Below, in pieces: positions 14,816 to 26,054 of a stretch of DNA of 64,000 nucleotides. This DNA is from Cyclina sinensis (lineage: Eukaryota > Mollusca > Bivalvia > Venerida > Veneridae): assembly GCA_012932295.1 (NCBI GenBank), contig JAAONU010000016.1:45911241-45975240 (forward strand). The letters run 5' to 3'. The notes under the pieces are model-generated. The model saw only the letters and a program-made list of their open reading frames with translations, did not search any database and was not told where the DNA came from. Numbering within the stretch: position 1 is the first letter of the stretch; every line of letters starts with the position of its first letter. The position numbers were made by a program, and so were the translations under genes.

Positions 14816-14956
14816 GTTTGATATCATCAAGACTTGTTGTGAATATTGAAAAAAAGGAAGTCAAGTTTGTAGTTTCAGAGATTATTAACTCCTTAGCAAG
14901 TACTACAAATAAAATTTTTAAGTAAAATGTTCTTCATTATTGTATATTATTTATAT

Positions 14957-15353
14957 TTCTGATTCTCTGTATGAATCCTCTGTATGAATCCTCTGTATGA
15001 ATCTCTGTATGAATCCTCTGTATGAATTCTCTGTATGAAATCTCTGTATGAATCCTCTGTATGAATCCTCTGTATGAAATCTCTGTATGAATTCTCTGTA
15101 TGAATCTCTGTATGAATCTCTGTATGAATCCTCTGTATGAAATTTCTGTTTGAAATCTCTGTATGAATCCTCTGTATGAATCCTCTGTATGAAATTTCTG
15201 TATGATTCCTCTGTATGAATCATCTGTATAAATTTTCTGTATGAATCCTCTGTATGAATTCTCTGTATGAATCCTCTGTATGAATCCTCTGTATTAATTT
15301 TCTGTATGAATCCTCTGTATGAATTTTCTGTATGTATTCTCTGTATGAGTCGC
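14957..15353 (+). repeat. Minisatellite, 12-13 bp unit (TCCTCTGTATGAA)
   Basis: About thirty imperfect head-to-tail copies of (TC)CTCTGTATGAAT with variants such as TTTCTGTATGAA. The sister site in unit A (about 6307-6330) holds a single CCTCTGCATGAATCC followed by the same GCTACAGCTG flank, so the array expanded in B after the duplication. The 90-codon minus-strand frame across it is a repeat artefact. Confidence 0.95.
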
Positions 15354-15780
15354 TGAAATTATTCTGCTACAGCTGCATTTAAGGCTTCTTTTCTTCCAAA
15401 TTTATGGTTGTGTGATGCGTTTTCTAGATCGTTACTTCAGTTGAAAAGTAAAGTATGATGACATGATGCAAACTGACGACAGAAAATAACTGGAACATCT
15501 TCTTTTGTTGCTCAACTTTCTCCAGGAAGTAGCTGCTTTGAACAGTAACAATTAATGCTATATCATTGTTCCGTAGATAACTTTATGTGAATTGAGTTGT
15601 TTAAATATACTGCGTAGACAGCCTGACAACTTCCCTTTAATCTTTATAAGTTTGTCTAAATATTTGGTAAAGGAGTGCTTATAAACATCCAGTTTTTGTA
15701 TGCAAGCTAATACAAACATGTTTAACGTTTGAAACCTCGCTTTATGTAATCGACGTAGTATGGAACAAATTCAAGTCATT

Positions 15781-16517
15781 ATGTCTCCCCCCAAAAATAG
15801 GGGAGACATATTGATTTTTTCCCCGGTTGTCCGTCCGTCCGTCTGTCGTGTCCGCTCTGTATCTTCCAAAGCCCTTGAAGGATTTTTATGAAACTTGGGT
15901 CAGATGTTCACCTCATCAAGGCGACGTGCAGAACCCACTTTGCGGGTGTGGTGTATCAAGGTCAAGGTCACACTTGGAGGTTAAATGTCAAATGCCACAA
16001 AATCGTGTCCGCTCTGTATCTTCCAAAGCCCTTAGAGGATTTTTATGAAACTTGGGTCAGATGTTCACCTCATCAAGGCGACGTGCAGAACCCACTTTGC
16101 GGGTGTGGTTTCTCAAGGTCAAGGTCACTCTTGGAGGTTAAATGTCAAATGCCACAAAATCGTGTCCGCTCTGTATCTTCAAAAGCCCTTGAAGAATTTT
16201 TATGAAACTTGGGTCAGATGTTCACCTCATCAAGGTGACGTGCAGAACCCACTTTGCGGGTGTGGTGTCTCAAGGTTAAGGTCACACTTGGAGGTTAAAT
16301 GTCAAATGCCACAAAATCGTGTCCGCTCTGTATCTTCAAAAGCCCTTGAAGGATTTTTATGAAACTTGGGTCAGATGTTCACCTCATCAAGGTGACGTGC
16401 AGAACCCACTTTGCGGGTGTGGTGTCTCAAGGTCAAGGTCACACTTGGAGGTTAAATGTCAAATTTTACAATCGTCTGACTCAATACTTCCTGCAGCAAC
16501 TGGCTGGGGGGAGACAT
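15781..16517 (+). mobile_element. Non-autonomous modular element with ATGTCTCC/GGAGACAT ends
   Basis: The left end ATGTCTCCCCCC forms a hairpin with GGGGAGACAT a few bases later, and the right end is GGGGGGAGACAT. Next to the left end lies a GTCC run (15829-15842), then 3.9 tandem copies of a 157-bp unit. Unit A lacks the whole insert at the matching site (about 6745). Several 73-105 codon plus-strand frames arise only because the unit repeats and its length is not divisible by three. They are not genes. Confidence 0.85.
15851..16468 (+). repeat. 157-bp tandem repeat inside the 15781 element
   Basis: Units start TCCGCTCTGTATCTTC at 15851, 16008, 16165 and 16322, so the period is exactly 157. 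Units are nearly identical, far more alike than units A and B, indicating recent amplification or homogenisation. Each unit contains CAAGGTCAAGGTCAC (one copy reads CAAGGTTAAGGTCAC). Confidence 0.95.
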
Positions 16518-17590
16518 ATGTTTTTGTTCAATCAAAAACCCATTTCTAGTTTCTTTTGGTCTGAACTAAATATCAGTTTAATTCGTTGTCGCTGTTTTTG
16601 CGTCGCCAAAGAACGCTGATTAGGAAAATGGAAAGTTAAACTCGGCGACTGAGTCTTTAAAAGTTAGATGCAATAAGGTTCCTGTTGATTATAGGCCAAC
16701 CATTTGAGTAAGAATAATAATTCAATAGCCCGAAATATTTGTTCAAATTCTTCAGAGTAGTGCTATCAAATAGCAAATTTCATTGTGAAAAATATAAAAA
16801 ATAAATCCGGACTTCGCGTAATTTAGAATTTGCCATATTAAGATTTGAAAGGAATCTTAGAAAATATGTGCCCCTAGCGAGCAATACTTATTATGATTTC
16901 ACAGACGAGCAAGTCGCCAGACTGTCCAATACTTGTTGTAGATCACTTGTTAATGAACCAAAATTTCTGAAATATGTTCTGAGAGGACCGTCCAATTTGA
17001 AGTGAATTAAAACTGGAAGAGAAAAAATAATGAAATCAACAGGTTGTATTTCCTGAAGTTAAAATTTTCTTTCAGAAGATTTGACTTTACACACTTATGT
17101 TGTGATGTAGGATTTTTTTCTTTATGAAGCTTCGCCTTTAAACAGAAATTTATTAAAATACATTACTTATTTTTACAGCACTGTCTTAAAATATATCAAC
17201 TTCATACATGTATATTGTGAATATATACATCTAGTTTGCGTTATACTATTGAAACCTGAAAGTTCTGCAGAACAATATATTAAGCTAAGATATATACTTG
17301 ATTAAAACCATGATAGAAAAGAACACTGGTCCTTGGTGAAACCAGTGAAGCATTACACAGACAACGTGGATCGCATATAGTGTTCAACATAGCAGAAGAA
17401 ATTGTGCTAATTTACGCTGACGTAGGTTTCATCAAATACACAAGCTCTGAGCTAACCACACGCTATTCCTTTGATGTGTTGCAATCAGTAGAAAATCAAA
17501 TGTCAGTGAGACTTAATTACCGAGTGTTTGAGTTCTTGAGGGATAAGAACATTTTTGTCAGAATTAAAAAGTATTCGTGATATCGAATAT

Positions 17591-20500
17591 TTAGATATTT
17601 CTCCGTAGCTAAATGATCTAGCAAGAAGCTAGCTCTCCAGTTTCTTAAGCTGATGTATTATGTAAGACTGATTACTACACAACTGAAGTGAAAGTATTTC
17701 TAAGGATTTAAGTGATACTCTATTGTCAGTTCATATGCTATTGTCAGTTCATATGCTAGAATTGACCAGTTACGCACAGAAGCTGTTGTTGACGGAGAAA
17801 AAAAAATAAGCATTTAAACTTTACAAAAAGTCTGGCAATTTCAAAAACTTTAGCTATGTGTTGTAGTATAAAGTTTATTTTTTATAATATTTGCATCTTA
17901 CTTATATATTTGAAGTGTATCTAGTTTTTCTTGGACAAACCAATCAATTATTTCTTACGACGAAACGTATTCAAACCAATGACGTAATTTCAAAGGGTCA
18001 GTGTATCGTATCCAAATGTGTTTCCTAATAAAGAGCTAGATGATAATAACAACCGTCCAAGAAAACAAATGCCAAAATATTGATGAACCATCAATAACGT
18101 TAACATCAGTGTCAGTATGTTTTAGAAAATGAAATTCGTTACAAAAATTGCATCGGGTTTGATTTCTAATTTACGCCCAGTCAGCTGTACACGTGTTTCT
18201 GTATTTAAAGATCTCTTTTAAAGTCGTAATATTTACTTCCCTTTTTTTGGGTTGAGGGGGGGGGGGGGGTATTTTGCTTTACAAAAGAGAGTTTATTAAA
18301 ATTGTAACAGACCTTTCAGATAATCACTATCTTGTTTCATATGAAAATGAGTACAGGGGTTAGTACTAAATCAAAATGGCTTATGCACATATAAATGGTA
18401 ATTATGAAAGTGACCAATCAATGGAGTATTCAGTCTGCTTGTTTGTCTAAACCTCAAGTAATATCTAAATGCTGCCTTTGTAACTAATGAAAAGAAGCGA
18501 TACAAAGCAAATTAAAACATTTATGCCTAATGGATTATGTCATCCTTGTCAGTTCGACGAGTCCATTTTCAATTAAAAGGGTTTCTGGTAATTCTGGTAA
18601 AAATGTTCAATTTTAGTGTATTAAGTAAAAAAAGTTCTTTGGCGTATTGCGGCCTCTGATGTGGGTTTGATCTGCTTGCCGTAGACGCTATGCATTAATG
18701 GGATAAGACTAATAAGATTGTGTTCCTTATTGGACGACTCATTTTTTCACATCAACTTATTATTTTGTGTGCAGCTGTTAATAAGGCATTGTTCTCTCGT
18801 ACAGAAGCACGAAAGATCCGTTATTTTACTACTGCAATTCAGTTTGATTTATAGCGTAATGCGGAAGGATTTGAAATTTAATCCAACTCACACAGGATCT
18901 TACTTTACACTTATTGAAAATGCTAATGAATGTTAACTACAAGGACCCTGTATGAGAGAAAATTAGATTCTTGAATAAAGGAGTCTCTAAATAGAGAGAA
19001 AAGAAGAGCAGTTGCTATATACATATTTTCATCCAGCAAGTTTTTCCACGGTAAGTTAACAAAGTATGAAATTGTCCATTTAAATGGTCCATTGAAAATG
19101 CTTCTCAAAGTGGTTAATGCTTCAATTTTAACGTAGCTTAAGATCGCCAATGTTTAAAGTGAATACGGGAATGGTATAAAATAGGTGATAGGATTAAGTA
19201 TGATTTCTGTTTTAATCGAATTGAAATAAAATTGTACACTTAGTCTAGAGACTGATATTTTGGGTCAGTTACAGATGCTTAAGACCAGATTACTTGATCT
19301 CAAGGGTCTGGTTTGAGCTTCCCTTTGATATTTTGTTAATTCAGATGATACTAGCAAGCTTTAGATAGTAGACCTTAATTCAGCAATTTATGGCGTATTT
19401 TTTGTTTCCTTTTCAGTGAGTTTGATAGCGAAGTTAACATTTATTTATCTTTAAGATTTTTTTCTTCCTCATAACAGAACATTACCACGAGGCCTGAACA
19501 AGCTATATTTAGAATGTCTTCCGGGTTATTATTAACTACATTCAGTTTGTTTTGTATGGTTAAAATGCGTATGATATAAAATTAAGAAAAAAATAAACCT
19601 GTCACTTTAAAAAGAAAACAGGTCATTATAATGATAATTCTGAGAGGTCTTGAAATCCCAGCCAAGGGCCAAACATCTTAAAGATATAAGAAATTCAAAC
19701 TTTAATGAAGTGGCCGTTAAAACGATGGTTAATCTCACATTTCATTTAACATTCTCCTGCAATTACAATACATCTCATCGTTTTACAATAAAACCCCAGG
19801 AATCATATAAATCTACGCATTATCTTTTTACAAATGCATTTCGTCAAAAATGAATAAAGCTAGTTGTTATCATTTTTCATCTAACAATTATTATTTTTGA
19901 AAAGGAGTAAATTGTTCTTTTTTATTATTTTACATTTGTACAAAAAGTGGTAATTAGTATTGCAGTATTGCGACATAGACTGTTTACAATCTATTTGAAT
20001 TTAATTTTTTTCATTTATGGCAATGCATTGAGGCCACTGTCCCTTGCACTACAGAAATGATACGCTATGTACATGTGAATAAAAAGACTACAGTAAATGT
20101 TATGTTAAATGTTGTACTTCTACTTGTACATTGTCCTTTCTGGAAATAGTTACTTTCTCTTAAAATGTGTAGTTTGTTTCCGAGTGAAACGTGGTGTTAT
20201 TGAAGAATGTATTAAATTCACTTGACATTTTACCTAATAACTTGTATAAATGTTCTCCCATTTTGTCTTCATAAACCACCAGTATCGAAATGCGCAGAAT
20301 TTGCACGGGCATAAATGAATATAGCATTATAAAGATATTTAAACGATCGCAGGAGAAGCTTGTATTGAATCAAACATAAAAGATAAACCGTTAAAATCAA
20401 ACGAAACGGATGAAATGTTAGTGATTAAATGCGATATAGGTTTTTCCTTTGAATGCACGTGCTCTGAACGAATCCACTGTAATTTGATCTTTTAGGTTCA

Positions 20501-20861
20501 GACGGTAACAATATACCAGTTTTAATAATTGAGTCTGAGCTCGCAAAACAATTTATTGACGTTAGAACTGTCTGTTAATTTATTTTCTATCTAGTTAAAA
20601 AATATGATCTGTAAGACTGTTCGTTCCGATATTCCTATGTTTACCACTTTTCATACCATTCATATATGTTGAGACAATATTTCAAAAGAACATAATGTTC
20701 AACTGTTGCTTAATTTTTTTTCTAACTGGTTATAATAATACAGTCCATGTAATTCATCAACGATTTTCCTATGATGGCTAAAGTCTGTACTTTCAGATTC
20801 ATAATAAATATCTATTATGTAATAGTATTTCAAGGAAACATTTTTATACTACACTGCTGTA
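17591..20861. other. Unique AT-rich stretch, no complete gene
   Basis: It contains an 18-bp direct duplication of CTATTGTCAGTTCATATG (about 17721-17757), the decayed exon-like copy at 17925-18060 and a run of 14 G (18256-18269). Otherwise nothing is recognised. Short open frames such as 18718-18936 and 19650-19853 lack support. Confidence 0.5.
17925..18060 (+). pseudogene. Decayed copy of the 20862 exon
   Basis: Aligns with about 20907-21045 through GTTTTTCTT..., ACCAATG.C.TAATT, TCAGTGTATCGTAT and CCTAATAAA. Relative to 20862-21090 it has an in-frame TAA just after the shared CCAATG and lacks one base after TCAGTGTATCGTAT, so it cannot encode the same peptide. It shows that the exon-containing segment was itself duplicated and one copy lost its frame. 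Confidence 0.5.
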
Positions 20862-21090
20862 ATGTGTTCAAAGACACTTCTTCTTAAAACTCTTCTAGCG
20901 TTGCTGTTGTTGTTTTTCTTAGAGCAGCTTCTTATATTACTGTATGCTAAAACAGTGTTTCTAGACCAATGGCCTAATTATACTGGATCAGTGTATCGTA
21001 TATCCATTGTATTGCCTAATAAAAAACAACGTTATATTGATGGTTATTATTATCCCAGGAGAAATGTCGAACTATCAGTAACCAGTGAGA
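20862..21090 (+). CDS. Candidate first exon, signal-anchor-like protein, unknown
   Basis: The frame opens with ATG at 20862. Residues about 5-28 form a Leu-rich hydrophobic segment after one Lys, like a signal peptide or type II signal anchor. A polar part follows with an N-glycosylation sequon (N-Y-T-G) and an aromatic/basic tail. At 21091 the text reads GAGAC|GTAAGTTA, a consensus 5' splice site, and the frame stops only inside that intron sequence. A frameshifted relative lies at 17925. No family is recognised, and no later exon could be assigned with confidence. It could be a lumenal or secreted protein exon, or a chance open frame; the ATG, hydrophobic segment and donor together make it the best coding candidate in the window. 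Confidence 0.35.
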
Positions 21091-21666
21091 CGTAAGTTAC
21101 GAGCACTGTAAATAATGACAGTCTTGGGAATAAGGATATTTATAAGACCTTATCAGTAGATAACTGGTACTAAATAGCAATGAAGATGCTTTATTCGGTA
21201 GCCGATCCCTCTGTCGTAAGCACAAGAAATCGGGTCTTAGGGGCTTTTTTAGGTTTGAGGTTTACGAGTCCAGCGTATATATATTGTTTCTGAGCTATAG
21301 TTAATGTTTTAATTTTTTAGCATTGGTCTTAAGATGTCACAAAATGGGGAAAAACCTCCAATATATACATACATACACGTCAGTACAATTTACCAATCAG
21401 TTAAAATATCTGTCAACTTAGCGGAGTAAAGAGAATTAAGGAAATGCCTTTTCAGCGATCGAACGGCTTATTTCAAGTGGGCAACTCAGTTTGTCAAATT
21501 TAACTGACATATTTATGAAAATATGAATCCCTCTATAGGAAATTCTACAGATCCCCTGTTCAAAAAGACAAACTGTCTTTAAGAATCAAAGAATGGTTGC
21601 AATAAAAATGTAATTAAATGTGACACCCCTAGCCCCACCCAAAAAAAAAAGAAAAAGAAGAAAAAG
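21091..21666. other. Intergenic or intronic AT-rich sequence
   Basis: Begins with the GTAAGT donor after the candidate exon. It contains a poly-A tract with GAA runs near 21641-21666 just before a modular element. No other feature is seen. Confidence 0.4.
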
Positions 21667-22307
21667 ACAAGAGCTGTCAATGGAAATTGACATATGTCCC
21701 CGAAAAAATAGAGCATGAACTGAAGGTAAATGGTAAAGTAATGTTTTTTTCTGCTTCAGATTCTTATATGAAGGTTGATGACATATTATTCAATGAAACT
21801 GAAAGCTGTGAGTTTGGCCTTGAATACGAACAATATTGTTTTATTCCCTACCCCTACTGTCGTTTTATATGAAATAAAATCCCCCAAGAGGTTTTGGAGA
21901 TGTAGCTTGGACAATATTTTAATATAGAAGTTAGAGTAAAAAAATGACATAAGTGCCCATAACTCTGCCAAAAATAAATTGAGCGGAATCTCCTGACGAT
22001 ATGCACAACTAGGCTTAGTAACAAACACTCCTTTTACGTTTCAATGAAATCCGTCGAGCGGTTTTGGAGATGAAGCAAGGACAAGATTTTAAAGTGAAAA
22101 AACCACTAAGTGCCCATAACTCTGCCAAAAATAAATCAAACGAAATCTCCTGACGATATGCACAACTAGGCTTGGTAACAAACACTCCTGTTAAGTTTCA
22201 ATGAAATCCCTCAAGCGGTTTGAGACGAAGCGAGGACAATATTTTACAGGACAGACGGACGGACGGACAGACAGTGCGATTACTATATGCCTCTTTTCGG
22301 GGGCGTA
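21667..22307 (+). mobile_element. Modular element, ACAAGAGCTGTC family, copy 1
   Basis: Starts ACAAGAGCTGTC with a nearby CATATGTCCCCGAAAA and ends ATATGCCTCTTTTCGGGGGC. Near the right end is a GGACGGACGGAC run (about 22254-22267). The core holds about 2.5 imperfect tandem units containing TGCCCATAACTCTGCCAAAA, GATATGCACAACTAGGCTT and TGAAATCC.TC.AGCGGTTT. A second copy lies at 46841-48383. Open frames inside (21687-21872) are not genes. Confidence 0.85.
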
Positions 22308-22377
22308 AAGAAGACCGAACTTCTGAGGAATAATTAATCCTTTTCCCTATAAGCAATAAACCTCGTTGTTTAGCAAA

Positions 22378-22590
22378 ATGAATAACGTCTCACTCGACAC
22401 ACTCCTCAGGCTATTACATGAAATCTTAATTGTCTTAAGATTTGTTTTACTGGAAGACAAACTCAATTTACTTGATACGAATACATCAATAGTAGACATG
22501 TTATCTTTGTTATCTAGAAAATCTGCAGACATTTACTTGACTATATTAGAACTAAAGCGGAGAAAGACAAATACGAACAAAGCAGAATGA
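22378..22590 (+). other. Unrecognised 70-codon open frame
   Basis: ATG-led frame with a protein-like composition: Leu-rich, amphipathic, with Lys/Arg-rich C-terminal end (L-K-R-R-K-T-N-T-N-K-A-E). It sits between a modular element and the mariner. No Kozak strength, splice signals or homologue is recognised, so it may be an exon remnant or chance. Coding cannot be claimed. Confidence 0.15.
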
Positions 22591-22955
22591 TTGGCTAATG
22601 TATGGTTACAGATACGAAACCTGAACTTTTTGGATGATATATTGCATGTGTAAATTATTGACCAATTCTCAGTAAAATAAAAGAATGACAAAATAAGGAA
22701 GAACATATGTGCAAACGTTTTCCTTAGGTCATGTAGAATGATCATTTTTGTAGAAATCTGTCAATCCTTATATGTGAAGAAATAACTTTAAGTACTTTAC
22801 ATTCGGTAATGATGCTTTCAATATCTTTAAAGTTTAATGATTTTGAAGGATTCAATGGAATCCTGTAAATGTAAGGGCTCTTTTATGGGAAAAATATTTT
22901 TAAACGTTCTGTGTGTGATTGTTCAAGTTTACTGAGAGAACATTTATCACATATA

Positions 22956-24248
22956 CGAGGGTGCATCAATAAATTCATAAACTAATTCAATAGCGGGGAA
23001 ATGATTTAATTCAAGTACCTAAAATGATTACTCCTTCTCAAAGTAACGTCCCATGCACGATTTGCACTTGTCCCATCTCTCGGCCCATGACTTTAACACG
23101 TGTTGTAGCCCGTCACGTGACATCTCCCGCAGCTGTCTGTCCATGGCACACCTAAGTTCCTTTCTTGACTCAAATTTCGTACCACGAAGACTGTTTTTTA
23201 AAGTTGGAAACAGCCAGTAGGGTGAGTGCGGTAACAGTTAGACGTCGAGTTTTTCTAGTGTATTCATGACAACGTGGCTTGAATGGCTCGTTGCGTTGTC
23301 GTGATGTAATATGAATCCGGACCTAAGTAGATGTGGGCGCTTTCTCCATATTGCCGCCATGAGTTCCGTTCTAAGTAATGTTTCATAATAGTTCCCAGTG
23401 ACTGTCGTTTTCGGAGGAACAAGGTGGTTTAGCACTACACCGTATGTATCACAGAATATAATGGCCATAACCTTCCCGGCTGACTTGGAAATTATCGCTT
23501 TTGTAGGGGAAGGCGAGGAAGGATGCTTCCAGACAGAACTCTTAGCTTTCCGGTTCAAAAAAGTGAATCCACGTTTCATCACATGTTATCACTCGATTTA
23601 GAAAGAAATCGCCTTCTTCACGATACCTCCCGTCTTACTGCTGACACATTTTCACCCTTACCCCCATCTCCTCCGACGTCAACAAACGAGGCAACCATCT
23701 TGCTGAAACGCGACGCATTCCTAATCTATCAGTCATAATGCCCTGGGTTGTACCATATGAAATAGCGAACTTATCTGCTACGTGCTCCACACTTACTCGT
23801 CTATCTCGGAATATGTACTCCTGAATGGCAGCCACTGTTTCTTCATCTGTTACAGTCACTGGTCTACCTGCACGACTGTCGTCTTCAGTTCCCTCTCTAC
23901 CGTCTTTAAACCGCTTCATCCATTTTGAAATGGCACCTTTTGACAGAGCAGCCTCTCCGTAAACTTTGCAAATCTTCACGAATATCGGAAAAAGACTTTC
24001 CGAGTTTTGTGTAAAACTTTATAACGATGCGTTGTTCGTTGACGCTGTGTGACGCCATTTTCGAACGGACTCCCGTAACGCGACGTCGTTTACGGTTTAT
24101 GACGTCATAAGTGATGACGTCAAAGTTGTGTACATAGTACGATTCAATTTGAAATAAATTGTTTTCACAGCATTGAAAGTTTCATTTTAAACAGACCAGT
24201 AGTTTTGATGCTATAGAATAAGTTTACGAATTTATTGATGCACCCTTG
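22956..24248 (-). mobile_element. Mariner-type DNA transposon, decayed
   Basis: The element is 1,293 bp, the usual mariner length. Terminal inverted repeats of about 27 bp: left CGAGGGTGCATCAATAAATT (22956), right, read on the other strand, CAAGGGTGCATCAATAAATT (ending 24248), with a few mismatches. The left flank is TA (22954-22955); the right flank is CA, one base off the expected TA duplication. The transposase lies on the minus strand and is broken. Confidence 0.93.
23028..24058 (-). pseudogene. Mariner transposase pseudogene
   Basis: It starts at ATG (24058-24056) with M-A-S-H-S-V-N-E-Q-R and ends at TAA (23030-23028) after G-R-Y-F-E-K-E, about 343 codons, close to the family's usual 345. 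The N-terminal helix-turn-helix part is clear (V-Y-G-E-A-A-L-S...W-M-K-R-F-K-D-G-R). Catalytic parts: C-D-E-T-W-I-H with the first Asp at 23580-23578, and H-H-D-N-A with the second Asp at 23300-23298. The third Asp motif, normally in PPYSPDLAP.D, is missing: the text runs P-H-S-P-Y directly into W-L-F-P, as if about 27 bp were lost. Other damage: a frameshift near 23980, a TAA near 23632, a frameshift near 23530 and a stop at 23240-23238. It is inactive. Confidence 0.93.
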
Positions 24249-25490
24249 CATAATGCAAATGAACGTGTCATACTGAAAGAAAACCCCATTTGATCTAAAT
24301 AAAGTGCTTCAGCTACAGAACAGAAACAGAGACAAGAGTGATTGTTATAAGTGTAACTTTTGGTGTTTCTAGCTGTCAACAAGCCGGAAACGTCTGAAAC
24401 AGCAATACATATCTGATATATATAGCATATTTTGTTAAAACATGACCACTTTCAAAGCATAATATTCAATATATTTATGACTTATTAAATTCAATAAGCA
24501 GATATTAAACCATCTGCATCATCTAGATATACATGTAGACAAAATAATTCACAATTCTAGCTGTCAAAAATGTCAGTATTCTAAGAACGGTATTCTTCAG
24601 TGTATTAAACCTAATTTGGTTACGACAATTGTAATCTCTAAAAATAATCATAAAAATCAATATACTTTAAAAAGCAATGTTTTAATAAATTCAGCAAAGT
24701 TCTACACAAAGATTTGTCTTTTCTAAAAGAAGCTTGAATACTGCACTATTATTTTTTTATGTTATTTCTTTAAAACGCAGGACAATAAACGAACATTTAA
24801 TGCAATTTACTTAAGAAATTATTGAAAACTTTACACCAAAAAGACTCTTTATTATTAGAATGTTAACACAAGTTTCATTCACACAACATTTATTAATGAA
24901 GAAGATAATTTTTAATAGAAGGTTTTATTTCTCTGTTCTTGTTTTTGTTTTATTATTATTTCTTTTTTTTTGTAAACATCTACATAACATTCTGTCTGAA
25001 GTTTGAGAAAAGTGTACTGGCCTTTGTCTGGTGAACTACTTTATTCATATATATATTGATTGTGTCCTCGAAATAAGGTAGAAGATGTGGAATGTTGTAC
25101 CTTTTCTCCTGTAAAGAACTAAATTCCATCAATTTGTGTTGGTAACAGACATCTCCACTGAAGGCCTTGGGTTTGATACTAACCCGAGCAGAAAGGCTTT
25201 CAAATGTTATTGCTTCTTTTTCTTGTCAAACTTAACCTTTTATTGGAATATGACAGAATTATGTTAATTTTTTATCTGTTTCAAATGATATAACGCTTTT
25301 ACATATGGTTAAGTATGGGAAAAAACAGTATCAAAGATTTCTGTTTTTAATATTTCCAAAACAAACCAATAAATGTCTTGCTTTTTGCTTAAATGTTCAG
25401 AACAGTATAGGAATGCTAATAATTTTAGTTAAATTGAAGACCCATTGACAAATTCCGAAAATTGTTTTTATATCTTTCCCTCGTTATGAA
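24249..25490. other. AT-rich stretch without recognised features
   Basis: No coding, repeat or terminal-repeat signal stands out. There are homopolymer T runs near 24960. Confidence 0.5.
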
Positions 25491-26054
25491 GTGGTGAATC
25501 TGTCTGTCTGTCTGTCTGTCTGTCAGTCTTTACCTGCGTTTCCCATACAACTGACACCAGCCGAAGAGTACTGTTATCAATTGAATAATAGTCTGCTGAC
25601 AGTAATGTCAAGCGATTACCAAGAACTATGTATTAACCATAAAATGATCTGTCAAGTAATTTTACTTAAGTCCCCGCACTCGCATGGTCAAAATCTTACC
25701 TTTGATCATTATATTAACGTTCGCTTTCATTCTATAAAACGACTTTATATGAATAAAAGAAACTCGATTCTGGCAGCCTATTTTCATATCATTTTTAAAT
25801 TCAGTTATCGAACGTACCATTTGACCGACACCCCCAGAAGAGTTGTTTCACTGCTGGTGGGGATAGTACAGGATACAGAAAGTATCCAATTACGAGGGCA
25901 CGCTTGGTTCATTAAATGCTTAGTATACTGCACAATATATAGGATATGGCTTTATGTCTCATTCAGAAACAGTAGTGTTAATAGAAGAGCGAGAGATCAA
26001 ACGCACGACACTTGGATAACACGTCTTGCCAGTTCCAAAGCTTTCATTTTCTAA
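25491..26054 (+). other. Longest open frame in the window, unrecognised
   Basis: 187 codons from a GTG; the first in-frame ATG after it is at 25602-25604. Its 5' part is a TCTG microsatellite (25499-25524). The translation contains no recognised domain, and no splice or promoter signal was identified. A frame this long is uncommon in DNA this AT-rich, so it is recorded. A chance frame or a decayed exon is as likely as a gene. Confidence 0.15.
25499..25524 (+). repeat. TCTG microsatellite
   Basis: Six and a half uninterrupted TCTG units. Confidence 0.95.

Larger units (their letters stand above)
8530..17590 (+). repeat. Segmental duplication unit B
   Basis: Diverged direct copy of unit A. 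It is about 1.4 kb longer because of three gains absent from A: a modular-element fragment (13001-13455), a minisatellite (14957-15353) and a modular element with 157-bp units (15781-16517). A segment around 11505-11650 also has no clear match in A. It ends near GTCAGAATTAAAAAGTATTC (17557), matching A near 7737. No intact gene is visible. Confidence 0.85.

Noticed and set aside
14951..15223. 90-codon minus frame rich in Tyr-Arg-Glu repeats
   Set aside because: Translation of a minisatellite that is absent from the sister unit.
15827..16619. Five overlapping open frames of 73-105 codons with repeated peptide
   Set aside because: They arise from the 157-bp tandem repeat, whose period shifts frame from unit to unit. 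They lie wholly in a mobile element.
23398..23738. Plus-strand frames of 67 and 71 codons
   Set aside because: Antisense shadows of the mariner transposase pseudogene.
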